From NCBI GenBank assembly GCA_034211275.1, contig JAXHTF010000011.1, positions 1-64,000 of the forward strand: a stretch of 64,000 nucleotides of DNA. Reading direction: 5' to 3'. Of the stretch, positions 17,556 through 25,377 are shown piece by piece. The notes beneath the pieces are model-generated. The model saw nothing but the letters and a program-made list of their open reading frames with translations. It had not been told where the DNA came from and made no database searches. Position 1 is the stretch's first letter. Every line of letters begins with the position of its first letter. This stretch comes from Acidobacteriota bacterium (GTDB taxonomy: Bacteria > Acidobacteriota > Thermoanaerobaculia > Multivoradales > JAHZIX01). Both the position numbers and the translations under genes were made by a program.

Positions 17556-18695
17556 TCACTCCAGGCGGGTGCGGAAGTTCCGCAGGCTGACGGCCAGCAC
17601 GGTGACGGTCATGGCGCTGAGGATCAAGGTTTGGGACCACAGCTCCGCCAGCCCCAAGCCTTTGAGCATGATGCCGCGGACGATCTCCACGAACCAGCGG
17701 GCGGGCACCAGGTGGCTGAGCCATTGCAGGATCTCGGGCATGCTGGCGAGGGGGAAGATGAAGCCCGAGAGCAGGATGGTGGGGAACATCAGGCTCGACA
17801 TGGAGGCGGTGGTGGCGGCCTGCTGGGTGCTGGCCTTGGTGGAGACCAGGACCCCCAGGGAGAGGGCGCAGATGGTGAAGAGCAGGCTCTCGCCGATGAG
17901 CAACGCCAGGCTGCCGCGGATGGGTACGGCGAAGGCGAAGCGGGCGAGGCCGAGGATGACGAGGACGTTGATCAAGGAGAGCACCAGGTACGGCACCACC
18001 TTGCCGACGATGATCTGGATCGGCCGTAGCGGCGAGACCAGCAGCACCTCCATGGTGCCCAGCTCCTTCTCCCGGGTGATGGTCACCGAGGTCATGAGGG
18101 CCGAGACCAGGGTCAGCACCAGCGCCATCAGCCCCGGCACGAAGAGGTAGGCGCTGTCGAGCTCCGGATTGAACGCCATGTGCACCACGCCCTGGAGCCG
18201 GACGGGCGGGCCGGCGGAGGATTGGGGGCCGAGGGCAAGGCCTTGGGAAGTGCCCAAGCTCTCGGAAAGGAGCGTGCCCTCGACCAGTCGTGTCGCATAG
18301 GCCACCATGGTGCGGGCGGTGTTGGGGTCGCTGCCGTCCACCAGGATCTGGTACCTGGGGGAGCCCGAGAGCAGCGACTCTTGGAGGTCTGGCTCCAAGG
18401 TCAACACCAGCCGAGCGCGGCCATCCTGGAGCCAGCTCTCGGCCACCTGGGTGTTGGGTAGGGTGGCGACGATGTGGAAATAGGGTGAGCCGCCGAGGGC
18501 GGCGAGAACTTGCTGGGAAGCTGGGTCGCCGGCCCGGTCCACCACTACCGTGGCGATGTCCTCTACCTCGTTGCGCAGGGCGTAGCCGAAGAGGAGCATC
18601 AGCACCAGGGGCAGGCCGAAGAGCACCAGCAGGGTGCGGCGGTCCCGCAGCACGTGGTGGGTCTCCTTGCGCACGAAGCCGAGGAAGACGCGCAC
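17556..18695 (-). CDS. ybhS: ABC-2 type permease (YbhS-like)
   Basis: 379 residues. GTG 18695 is the likely start, two bases after the upstream stop with GGAGGAGGG in front; a much longer open frame upstream is a shadow of the ATPase gene. Layout is one N-terminal helix, a periplasmic domain and five C-terminal helices, with TITREKELGTMEVLLVSPL as the ABC-2 motif. It pairs with the permease 13 bases downstream. Confidence 0.88.
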   Translation of the reverse strand: MRVFLGFVRKETHHVLRDRRTLLVLFGLPLVLMLLFGYALRNEVEDIATVVVDRAGDPASQQVLAALGGSPYFHIVATLPNTQVAESWLQDGRARLVLTLEPDLQESLLSGSPRYQILVDGSDPNTARTMVAYATRLVEGTLLSESLGTSQGLALGPQSSAGPPVRLQGVVHMAFNPELDSAYLFVPGLMALVLTLVSALMTSVTITREKELGTMEVLLVSPLRPIQIIVGKVVPYLVLSLINVLVILGLARFAFAVPIRGSLALLIGESLLFTICALSLGVLVSTKASTQQAATTASMSSLMFPTILLSGFIFPLASMPEILQWLSHLVPARWFVEIVRGIMLKGLGLAELWSQTLILSAMTVTVLAVSLRNFRTRLE

Positions 18696-18697
18696 CG

Positions 18698-19513
18698 TCA
18701 GCCCTCCTCCCCGGACGCCGTTTCCGGTGTCTCGGGTGTCTCGGATGTCTTGGGCCGCACGAGCCGGACGAAGACCTCGTCCATGGAGTCGGCGTCGTAG
18801 CGCCGGGCCAGCTCCCGCGGCGTTCCCAGGGCTTCGATGCGGCCGTCCACCATGATCGACACCCGGTCGCAATACTCCGCCTCGTCCATGTAGTGGGTGG
18901 TGACGAAGGCGGTGACGCCGTCCTCCGCCGCTTCGTAGATCAGATCCCAGAACTGCCGGCGGGTGATGGGATCGACGCCGCCGGTGGGCTCGTCGAGGAA
19001 GACGATCTCCGGCTCGTGGAGCAGCGCCACGGAGAACGCCAGCTTCTGGCGCCAGCCCAGGGGCAGGCCGGCGATGCGCTGATCCCGGGCGTGGGTCAGG
19101 TCGAGGCGTTCGAGCAATTGGCCCGTCTGTTGCCGGATGCGCCGCCGGCTGAGGCCGTAAATGCCGCCGTAGAGGCGGATATTCTCCGCCACCGTCAGAT
19201 CGCTGTAGAGGGCGAAGCGCTGGCTCATGTAGCCGATGCGCTTCTTCACCCGCTCCGGCTGCCGGGCGACGTCGATGCCCGCCACCGCCGCCCGCCCGCT
19301 GGTGGGGGCCAGCAGACCGGTGAGGACGCGGATGGCGGTGGTCTTGCCGGCACCGTTGGCGCCCAGAAAGCCGAAGATCTCGCCCCGTTGGACCTGGAAG
19401 CTGATGTCGTCGACGGCGGTGAAGGTGCCGAAGGTGCGGGTCAGCTGCTCGGCTTCGATGGCCGGGCTGGTGCTCCCACGGTGATCTTCCTGGAGGGTTT
19501 GCCGGTCGCTCAT
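18698..19513 (-). CDS. ABC exporter ATPase with degenerate signature motif
   Basis: 271 residues. Walker A GANGAGKTT, Walker B IVFLDEPT and the H-loop His (TTHYMDEAE) are present. The signature, normally LSGGQ, reads LPLGWRQ. The partner ATPase has the opposite defect, so the two probably form an asymmetric dimer equivalent to the fused YbhF. The C-terminus ends in a repeated SETPETPE tail. Its ATG overlaps the upstream stop by ATGA. Confidence 0.92.
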   Translation of the reverse strand: MSDRQTLQEDHRGSTSPAIEAEQLTRTFGTFTAVDDISFQVQRGEIFGFLGANGAGKTTAIRVLTGLLAPTSGRAAVAGIDVARQPERVKKRIGYMSQRFALYSDLTVAENIRLYGGIYGLSRRRIRQQTGQLLERLDLTHARDQRIAGLPLGWRQKLAFSVALLHEPEIVFLDEPTGGVDPITRRQFWDLIYEAAEDGVTAFVTTHYMDEAEYCDRVSIMVDGRIEALGTPRELARRYDADSMDEVFVRLVRPKTSETPETPETASGEEG

Positions 19514-20490
19514 CCCGCTGCCTCCCGGGCTTCGGAGATCCCCTGAGTTTCGGAGCCCCTCTGGGTTCCGGAGGCAAGAGCCATGAAGACGTCCTCGATG
19601 TCAGCGTCGATGGGCGTGGCCTCGATTCCGGAGAGTCCCTGCTCGTGGAGGTAGCCCTCGATCTCCGCCGGGTCCACCCGATCCCGCCGGTCGGTGTAGT
19701 GGATGGTGCTGCCGAAGACGTAGGCGGAGCAGGCGTGGGGGAAGGAGCGTAGGGCTCGCAGCACCGGTAGGCGGTGTTGATTCGGCAGACTCACCGCCAG
19801 CAGCGGATGGTCGTAGCCCGCCGCCAGCTCCTGCGGCGGAGCGACGGCGAGGAAGGAGCCGCCGGTCATCAGCGCCACCCGGTCGCAGCGCTCCGCTTCG
19901 TCCATGTAGGGGGTCGAGACCACCACCGCGATGCCCGCCGGACGCAGCCGGTCGAGCATCTCCCACAGCTCGCGGCGGGACACCGCGTCGACGCCGGTGG
20001 TGGGCTCGTCGAGAAAGAGCACCCGCGGCTTGTGCACCAGCGCACAGCACAGCGCCAGCTTCTGCTTCATGCCGCCGGAAAGGGCGCCGGCGCGGCGGTG
20101 GGCGAAGGGCTCCAGGTGGCGGTAGAGGTCGTCGATGAGCTCGCGGTTGGCCTCCACGGTGGTGCCGAAGATGGTGGCGAAGAAGTTGAGGTTCTCCGCC
20201 ACCGAGAGGTCCGAGTAGAGGGAGAAGCGTCCGGGCATATAGCCCACCCGCCGGCGCAGCTCGCGGTAGTCCACCACCGGATCCAGGCCGTCCACCCGCA
20301 GTCGTCCCCGGTCGGGCACGAGGAGGCTCACCAACATGCGGAAGAGGGTGGTCTTGCCGGCGCCGTCGGGGCCGATGACGCCGAAGATCTTGCCCTCCTC
20401 CACCAAGAAGCTGACGCCGTCCACCGCCTGCAGGTCGCCGAAGGCCTTGGCGACGTCTTCCACCTCCACCATGGTGCGGGGCGAGGCCAT
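19510..20490 (-). CDS. ABC exporter ATPase with H-loop His replaced
   Basis: 326 residues. Walker A GPDGAGKTT, a normal signature ALSGGMKQK and Walker B VLFLDEPTTGVD are seen. The H-loop reads VVVSTPYMDEAE, with Pro in place of His. About 90 extra C-terminal residues follow the nucleotide-binding domain, as in the first half of YbhF-type proteins. It is coupled by ATGA to the second ATPase and lies 3 bases after the HlyD gene. Confidence 0.92.
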   Translation of the reverse strand: MASPRTMVEVEDVAKAFGDLQAVDGVSFLVEEGKIFGVIGPDGAGKTTLFRMLVSLLVPDRGRLRVDGLDPVVDYRELRRRVGYMPGRFSLYSDLSVAENLNFFATIFGTTVEANRELIDDLYRHLEPFAHRRAGALSGGMKQKLALCCALVHKPRVLFLDEPTTGVDAVSRRELWEMLDRLRPAGIAVVVSTPYMDEAERCDRVALMTGGSFLAVAPPQELAAGYDHPLLAVSLPNQHRLPVLRALRSFPHACSAYVFGSTIHYTDRRDRVDPAEIEGYLHEQGLSGIEATPIDADIEDVFMALASGTQRGSETQGISEAREAAG

Positions 20491-20493
20491 GGC

Positions 20494-21417
20494 TCACTCG
20501 CCTCCGGAGGATTGGAAATAGACCTCCCCCGGCATGCCGATCTTGAGGCGGCCGTTGGGGTTGGTGACCCGCACCTTGAAGGCGTAGACCAGGTCCACCC
20601 GCTCCTCCTTGGTCTGCAGCGTCGAGGGAGTGAACTCCGCCTCCTGCGCGATCCAGGAAATCTCCCCCGGCATGCGCCGCTCACCGCCGCCCTCGGCGTC
20701 CACCGCCACCGTCACCGGCTGCCCCAGGGCTAGCCCGGGGAGTTGGGAGCCGCTGGCGAAGGCGCGCAGCTCGAGGGTGGAGAGATCGGCGATCTCGTAG
20801 AGCGGCTGGCCGGCGCTCACCAGCTCCTGGGGCTCGGCGAAGACCGTCAGCACGGTGCCGGCGATGGGGTTGACGATGCCGGCCCGCCGGATGCGGTCGT
20901 CGATCTGGGCCAGGGAGGCTTCCAGGGTGGCCACCTCGTCGGCGATGGTGCGCCGCTGCACCGCCGCTTCCCGAATCTGCGCCTCTACCACCGCCAGCTC
21001 GCTGGTCGCCCGGTCCAGCTGCTGCGGCGTAGCGGCGTGATCGGCAGCGAGGCTCTCGATGCGCTGAAGCTCGCTGGCGGCCAGCTTTCGCCGCTCCCGC
21101 AGCACCGCCACCTGGGCGTCGACGCCGGCGATGCGCGAGGCGGTGGCCCGGCGGCAGGCCTCGACCTCGGCCCGTTGGAGCTCGAGGTCCGTGGTCTCGA
21201 CGCTGCCCACCGCCGCCTCCGCCGCCAGCTCCTCACCTTCCCGGGCGGTGAGCTCCTGCAGCCGGCCGCCGACCTCCGCGGAAATCCGCACCTCGGTGGC
21301 TTCGAAGTTGCCGTAGGCGTCGGCCAGCTCCTCGCCGTTGCCGCAGCCGGCGGTGAGGAGCACCGGGACCAGTGCGGCGAAGGCGACCCAGGGGAGGATG
21401 ACGTTGGAATGCTTCAT
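20494..21417 (-). CDS. ybhG: HlyD/MFP periplasmic adaptor lipoprotein (YbhG-like)
   Basis: 307 residues from ATG 21417, which overlaps the tolC stop (ATGA). A signal sequence ends in lipobox LTAGC. Residues about 30-75 are a biotinyl-lipoyl-like half (VRISAEVGGRLQELTAREGEEL), then a long coiled coil (about 85-190), the second lipoyl half (NPIAGTVLTVFAEPQELV) and a beta-barrel part. It would bridge the ABC permeases and the TolC channel. Confidence 0.9.
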   Translation of the reverse strand: MKHSNVILPWVAFAALVPVLLTAGCGNGEELADAYGNFEATEVRISAEVGGRLQELTAREGEELAAEAAVGSVETTDLELQRAEVEACRRATASRIAGVDAQVAVLRERRKLAASELQRIESLAADHAATPQQLDRATSELAVVEAQIREAAVQRRTIADEVATLEASLAQIDDRIRRAGIVNPIAGTVLTVFAEPQELVSAGQPLYEIADLSTLELRAFASGSQLPGLALGQPVTVAVDAEGGGERRMPGEISWIAQEAEFTPSTLQTKEERVDLVYAFKVRVTNPNGRLKIGMPGEVYFQSSGGE

Positions 21418-22979
21418 GGCGAGGCTCCGAGGGTGGTGAGGAAGTCGACGCCGGCGCGGGCCAGGCGCAGGCGGTGCTGCTCCTGATTCAGCCGCGCGCG
21501 GTGCTCGGCGTTGCGCTCCAGCAGGTATTGGGTCGAGGTGATGACGCCACCCCGCAGCTGGGCGTCGGCCTGGGCGGTGGTGATCTCCCGCTGTTCGACG
21601 ATGCGCCGGTCTGACTCCAGAAGCTCGCGCAGAGCTTCGATGCGGCGGGCGCTTTGCTGCAGCCGCGCCGAAAGACCCTGGAGGAAGGTGGCGAGGCGGG
21701 CGCCGGAGATTTCCTGCTCCAGGCGCCGCATTTGCTGCTCGCGCTCGGAGACTCCCCAATCCACCGGTTGCCAGCGCATGCGCAGGCCGACGACGAAGAA
21801 GGGCGTCGGCTCGTCTTCGAAGAAATCCTGATCCGGCGGCCGGCCGACGCCGGCGCGGGCGAAGGCGGAGACGGTGGGCTTTTGGGCCAGGCCGGCGAGG
21901 GCCAGCTGCTCCTGGAAGAGCCGCTGCATGGCTCTCGCCTGGTCGATTTCCGGTCGTTCGACGCCCTCCCCCAGCTCTGCTGACCGGGCGACGGCGAGGA
22001 GGTCCTCCGGCAGCTCCGGTTGGGGAACCGCCAGCCGTACCGGATCCGGCAGCGGGCGGCCCGTCAGGGTGGCCAGGACATCGAGGGCGCCGCGGCGTTC
22101 CGCCAGAGCTTCCAGGATCCGCTGGTGCTGGCTCTCGAATTCCGCCAACAGCACCGCCCGGTCTCCTTCCAGGGCGACGCCGGCGTCGATGCGCGCCTCG
22201 GCGATCTCCATCTGGGATTCGAGGTCGACGATCAACGTGCTCAGGAGCTCGAGCTCCGCATCCCGCAGCAGCACCGCGAAGTAGGCCTCTTCGATCTGCT
22301 CCCGGCGATCCTGGAAGGCCACGTCCACCGCCTCCAGGTCGACATCCCGGGCCGCCCGCTCCACCGCTTGCTCCTGGTTCGTCCGGCCGCCGTCCCAGAG
22401 GCGCTGGTCGGTGTCCAGCTCGAGGGTGTATTGATCCTTCGGCGGGCTCCCCGCTAATCCCGCCGGCAGGCTGGGCACCTCCGAGTGATAGGCCGCCTGA
22501 CCCTGGACCTCCAGCTGCGGCCGAAAGCGCCGGTCGAGATTCTCCAGCCGCTCCTCGGCGAGCTCCCGCCGTGCCTTCTGCTCCTGGCGCCGCGGAAAGC
22601 TCTCCTCCGCCGCCCGCACGGCTTCGGCGAGGGTGAGATGGATGCTGGGAGGCTCGGTGGCTTCCAAGTCCTTGCTTTGGAGTCTTTGAGCAGCGGCAGG
22701 CTCGGCAACGATTCCCGTAGCCAGAGCGGTCAGGGCAAGGAACCAGGCTGTTGCCCTGAGAGGGGGGGAAAGGAAGTGTCCCGGGTGGAATCTCGCGAAG
22801 ACCCCGAGGCGCCCACCGCAGGCAGGGACCGGAGCGGAGCCACGCGCGGAACTGTCTGAGCGCCAGCGAGTTTTCCGCGCGCCGCGCCGGTCCCCTCGCC
22901 TGCGGTGGCTAGCAGCGCCGAGGCCTGAGCAGATTCCACCCGGGACACTTCCGGGGTGGGGGGCGAGCTGAAGATTCAC
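21414..22979 (-). CDS. tolC: TolC-family outer-membrane efflux protein with N-terminal insertion
   Basis: 521 residues from GTG 22979, chosen because AAGGAG lies 6 bases upstream; another GTG at 23001-23003 is possible. The TolC domain (about 100-520) shows two repeats of long helices with segments such as LTLAEAVRAAEE and the VITSTQYLLERNAEHRARLNQEQ-type second half. The hydrophobic export signal (ATAWFLALTALATGIVA then AAAQ) starts only at about residue 77. The roughly 60 preceding residues, rich in Arg, come from a 181-bp foldback element. Export may be altered or use an internal start, although I see no good one. Confidence 0.85.
   Translation of the reverse strand: MNLQLAPHPGSVPGGICSGLGAASHRRRGDRRGARKTRWRSDSSARGSAPVPACGGRLGVFARFHPGHFLSPPLRATAWFLALTALATGIVAEPAAAQRLQSKDLEATEPPSIHLTLAEAVRAAEESFPRRQEQKARRELAEERLENLDRRFRPQLEVQGQAAYHSEVPSLPAGLAGSPPKDQYTLELDTDQRLWDGGRTNQEQAVERAARDVDLEAVDVAFQDRREQIEEAYFAVLLRDAELELLSTLIVDLESQMEIAEARIDAGVALEGDRAVLLAEFESQHQRILEALAERRGALDVLATLTGRPLPDPVRLAVPQPELPEDLLAVARSAELGEGVERPEIDQARAMQRLFQEQLALAGLAQKPTVSAFARAGVGRPPDQDFFEDEPTPFFVVGLRMRWQPVDWGVSEREQQMRRLEQEISGARLATFLQGLSARLQQSARRIEALRELLESDRRIVEQREITTAQADAQLRGGVITSTQYLLERNAEHRARLNQEQHRLRLARAGVDFLTTLGASP
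22772..22952. repeat. 181-bp foldback (MITE-like) element inside the tolC 5' region
   Basis: Perfect 22-bp terminal inverted repeats lie at 22772-22793 and 22931-22952. Further matching arms inside (CCACCGCAGGC against GCCTGCGGTGG, GGGACCGG against CCGGTCCC) let almost the whole element fold back. It encodes no protein of its own and is read in frame as an Arg-rich N-terminal extension of TolC. No target duplication could be fixed with confidence. Confidence 0.85.
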
Positions 22980-23006
22980 AACGGTCTCCTTGGGCTGCTG
23001 CACGCC

Positions 23007-23645
23007 TTAGGCCTGCGGGGCCTCGATGCCGTGGCGCAGGACCTCCAGGATGTGGCGCTTGCGCTCTTCGAGAAAGGCATCGAGGTCGTCGGCGGCGGTG
23101 GGGATGAGGGTCGACACCATGGGCAGGGCGACGAAGGGGAAGAGGCAGAGGGAGACGACGGTGACCACCAGGTGCCGGGGATCCACCGGTGCGATCTCGC
23201 CGCGGTCGATGCCCCGGGCGATGAGCGCCGCGAAGCGCTGCGGGGGTGCGTCGCCGTGGCTCACCAGCTCGCCCATCTGGGCCCGGATCACCTCGCCGCC
23301 GGCGAGGAATTCGTTGACCATCAGATGCAGCACGTCGGTGTGCTCGGCGATGAAGCGGATGTAATGGTCGACGAAGGCCTCCAGCGCAGCTAGAGCGCTC
23401 TGCTCTCCAGCTTCCTCCACTGCCTCGAAGAAGGCCTGGTTCAGCTGCCGAAAGACGTGCTGGAAAACTTGGGCGTAGAGGCGCTGTTTGCTGCGGAAGT
23501 AGTAGTGCAGCATGGCCTTGTTGATCTGCGCCTCGTCGGCGATCTCCTGCATGCGGGCACCGTCCCGGCCCTTGCGGGCGAAGACCCGCAGGGCCGCTTC
23601 GAAGATTCGCTCCTCGGTATCGGGAGTCCGCTCCATCTCGCTCAT
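23007..23645 (-). CDS. TetR/AcrR-family repressor of the export operon
   Basis: 212 residues; ATG 23645 is preferred over a GTG three codons upstream. The N-terminal HTH is typical: RIFEAALRVFARKGRDGARM, QEIADEAQINKAMLHYYF. The C-terminal ligand-binding part resembles the CecR/YbiH and related group that controls ybhGFSR-type exporters in E. coli. It is first in the operon, only 4 bases from the first possible tolC start. A strong promoter and a palindromic site just upstream suggest autoregulation of the whole operon. Confidence 0.9.
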   Translation of the reverse strand: MSEMERTPDTEERIFEAALRVFARKGRDGARMQEIADEAQINKAMLHYYFRSKQRLYAQVFQHVFRQLNQAFFEAVEEAGEQSALAALEAFVDHYIRFIAEHTDVLHLMVNEFLAGGEVIRAQMGELVSHGDAPPQRFAALIARGIDRGEIAPVDPRHLVVTVVSLCLFPFVALPMVSTLIPTAADDLDAFLEERKRHILEVLRHGIEAPQA

Positions 23646-23652
23646 GGAGACC

Positions 23653-23681
23653 ACTGTAGGGGCTCTCTCTCAGGGTGTCAA
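23653..23681 (-). promoter_or_regulatory. Sigma-70 promoter of the TetR-led export operon
   Basis: On the minus strand a perfect -35 TTGACA (23676-23681) and TACAGT (23653-23658) are separated by exactly 17 bases. The -10 ends only about 8 bases before the ATG at 23645, so the mRNA would be leaderless or nearly so unless the GTG upstream is not used. Confidence 0.6.
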
Positions 23682-23705
23682 CCATTTGGTTAATCCGTTT
23701 GGTTG
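23679..23705. promoter_or_regulatory. Probable TetR operator
   Basis: The site begins CAACCA and ends TGGTTG (inverted ends), and contains AACCATTTGGTT, a near-palindrome, plus a second TTTGGTT 13 bases later. It overlaps the -35 box, a usual place for TetR-type repression. Confidence 0.5.
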
Positions 23706-23775
23706 GTGCCTCGATGCGATTCGCTTGTTTCTGAGCTCATCGCTGTGCAGCAGGTGATGGGGATATGCTAAGGCT

Positions 23776-24006
23776 ATGAGCGAGACGCCACCCTTCGATC
23801 CCCGGCGCATCGAGGTTTTGGATGACGACATGGTGGCGATCCTGCGCGCCAAGACCGGCGCCGAGCGCCTTCAGATTGCTTTCGAGATGTGGGAGTCGAC
23901 CTGCCGCATGCTGACGAATATGCTCTCGGCGGAGCATCCGGATTGGACCGCTGAAGAAGTGCAGCGTGAGGTGGCGCGGAGGATGGCTCGCGGGGAGATT
24001 CCCTAG
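23776..24006 (+). CDS. Small helical protein, Rv0078B-related antitoxin-like
   Basis: 76 residues. The pattern VLDDDMVAILRAKTGAERLQ, MWESTCRML, and HPDWTAEEVQREVARRMARG resembles small proteins annotated as Rv0078B-related antitoxins. From memory this family pairs with a toxin in mycobacteria, but here the next gene (opposite strand, 4 bases away) is a WG-repeat-like secreted protein and no toxin is adjacent. The antitoxin label is therefore weak; it is a conserved small cytoplasmic protein in any case. Confidence 0.6.
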   Translation: MSETPPFDPRRIEVLDDDMVAILRAKTGAERLQIAFEMWESTCRMLTNMLSAEHPDWTAEEVQREVARRMARGEIP

Positions 24007-24010
24007 CCTC

Positions 24011-24745
24011 CTACTCCCCTATCGCAATCATCCCCCGCTCCGGCAGCTCCTCCCGCGAGAACATCGGCACGACGATCTCCTCGCCCTGGCGGTCGATATA
24101 GCCCCAGTCGCCGCCGATGATCTCCGAGTGCTCGCAGGTGGGGCAGGAAGGCTGGGCGCGGCAGCCGTCGCAGACCACGGCCAGGCCGTCGTCGAAGGGG
24201 AAGGCGAAGTCCCAGCGGGGGGCGATGACTGGTTCCAGGCGCCGGTTGACGAAACCCACCTTGCCACCCTCGGCAGTGCGCGCCAGGCCCTCGACGAAGT
24301 AGTCCGGTCCGTTGTCCACCTTCAGCATCCAGGCGGTCCGGCTCTCCCGGGTGCTCTGGCCGCCTCGGGTGACGTAGGCCACCCGGTTGCCGGCATAGAC
24401 CGTCGCCAGGCCCTGGTCGTCGAAGGCCAGCTGTTCCAAATGCTCCGGGTACAGTCGCAGCGCGCCCTCGCCGCTCTCCTCGATGCACCCACACTCCCCG
24501 CGGGAACTTAGCTCCTCAACCTCTCCAACGCTCGCGTAGACGCAGTCCACCGGCTGGCAATCGATGACCTGGTGGGCGGCGGCCTCCGCCGGTTCTTCCG
24601 CAGCCCGGGGCTCTTCCGCGGAGGCCAGCAGCAGGCTGCTTAGCAAGACGCCGACAAAGAGGTGGAGAGCTCGGGTTAGGGTGGGCGCCAGCCCACCAGT
24701 CTTCGGGAAGAGCCTGCCCGTGGGGAAGAGCGTGGATCTCATCAT
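24011..24745 (-). CDS. Secreted WG-repeat-like protein
   Basis: 244 residues from ATG 24745, 9 bases from AAGGA; ATG 24754 touches AAGGA and is less likely. An export signal (LFVGVLLSSLLLASA) is followed by a Cys-containing region (CQPVDCVYAS, CGCIEE) and WG-type motifs: GFVNRRLEPVIAPRWDFAFP and WGYIDRQGEEIVVP. A CDGC/CPTC pair of cysteine motifs lies between them. Codons of the first 25 residues contain a 22-bp palindromic repeat also found at 40039-40060. Confidence 0.72.
   Translation of the reverse strand: MMRSTLFPTGRLFPKTGGLAPTLTRALHLFVGVLLSSLLLASAEEPRAAEEPAEAAAHQVIDCQPVDCVYASVGEVEELSSRGECGCIEESGEGALRLYPEHLEQLAFDDQGLATVYAGNRVAYVTRGGQSTRESRTAWMLKVDNGPDYFVEGLARTAEGGKVGFVNRRLEPVIAPRWDFAFPFDDGLAVVCDGCRAQPSCPTCEHSEIIGGDWGYIDRQGEEIVVPMFSREELPERGMIAIGE
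24677..24698. repeat. 22-bp palindromic repeat within a coding region, copy 1
   Basis: A 22-bp sequence built on GGTGGGC..GCCCACC symmetry. The identical sequence in the opposite orientation lies at 40039-40060 beside the formate dehydrogenase gene. Here it encodes part of the pre-signal region (GGLAPTL). Confidence 0.75.
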
Positions 24746-24754
24746 GTCTTTCAT

Positions 24755-24888
24755 TCCTTGGTAGAATCCGGCGAAAAGCCAGATCTCGAAATTACGACCC
24801 CAACTCCGGAGGGAGAGCTACTCAGGCGCGCCACCGAGAGCTGCGGCATGGGCTGCGGTTTTCTCGCTACGAAAAGGAGAGCACAACT
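24755..24888. other. Divergent intergenic region, function not recognised
   Basis: Contains a GGCGAAAAGCC mini-hairpin and AAAGGAG before the ATG at 24889. I looked for known riboswitch cores and saw none. Confidence 0.3.
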
Positions 24889-25284
24889 ATGCTCTACCGT
24901 CGACCCTGGGCCTCGAAAGTTTCCTCGCCATCGTTCACCGTCCTCAATCTAGCCGCCGTGCTGGCCGTGGTCCTGACCGCGAGCTGGGCGGTCCCCGCTT
25001 TCGGGGACGTCGTGCAGCATCAAGTGATTCAGGTGACCACCGGCCTCGACAACCCCAACGGCACCACCGTGGACACCGCGGTACCCAAGAAGACAGAGAA
25101 CGTCACCAGCTCGATCTCTTCCAAGGTCGTTGGGGGAGTGGTCTTCGACAATGAAGAGAGCACGTTGACTGTCTTCGGCAACAAGCTCGGCCACGCCACC
25201 GTCACCCTGCGCTGGACCGACTCCCGAGGCCAGCAGCACGAGCAGGACTTCAGCGTGTCGGTGGTCAAGGGGCGCAACGACTAG
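24889..25284 (+). CDS. Small secreted protein with Ig-like/pilus-N-type domain
   Basis: 131 residues with AAAGGAG upstream. A signal peptide (about 20-40, cleavage after PAFG) precedes a beta-rich domain. The ending STLTVFGNKLGHATVTLRWTD...FSVSVVKG resembles the short beta domain at the N-terminus of secretin/pilus assembly proteins and some bacterial Ig-like repeats. It stands alone and ends in a shared terminator. Role unknown, likely periplasmic or extracellular. Confidence 0.65.
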   Translation: MLYRRPWASKVSSPSFTVLNLAAVLAVVLTASWAVPAFGDVVQHQVIQVTTGLDNPNGTTVDTAVPKKTENVTSSISSKVVGGVVFDNEESTLTVFGNKLGHATVTLRWTDSRGQQHEQDFSVSVVKGRND

Positions 25285-25300
25285 AACCGGCCCCAAACGT

Positions 25301-25340
25301 CATGCCGCCGCCGCAGGGAGGTCCCCACGGCGGCGGCATG
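25301..25340. terminator. Bidirectional stem-loop terminator
   Basis: A perfect 13-bp stem (CATGCCGCCGCCG at 25301-25313 and its complement at 25328-25340) with a 14-base loop lies between convergent genes. The U-tract is weak on both strands. Confidence 0.65.
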
Positions 25341-25377
25341 ATTAGAGGATGACTCAGTCAGAGAATCCGCGGCTCGG

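Noticed and set aside
18290-19546. 418-codon plus-strand open frame
   Set aside because: Antisense shadow of the ABC ATPase and permease genes, with Arg/Gly-rich composition typical of GC-rich shadows.
24755-24888. Possible riboswitch in the leader of 24889 (GNRA-type mini-hairpin)
   Set aside because: The conserved core of c-di-GMP, SAM/SAH or cobalamin riboswitches is not present.
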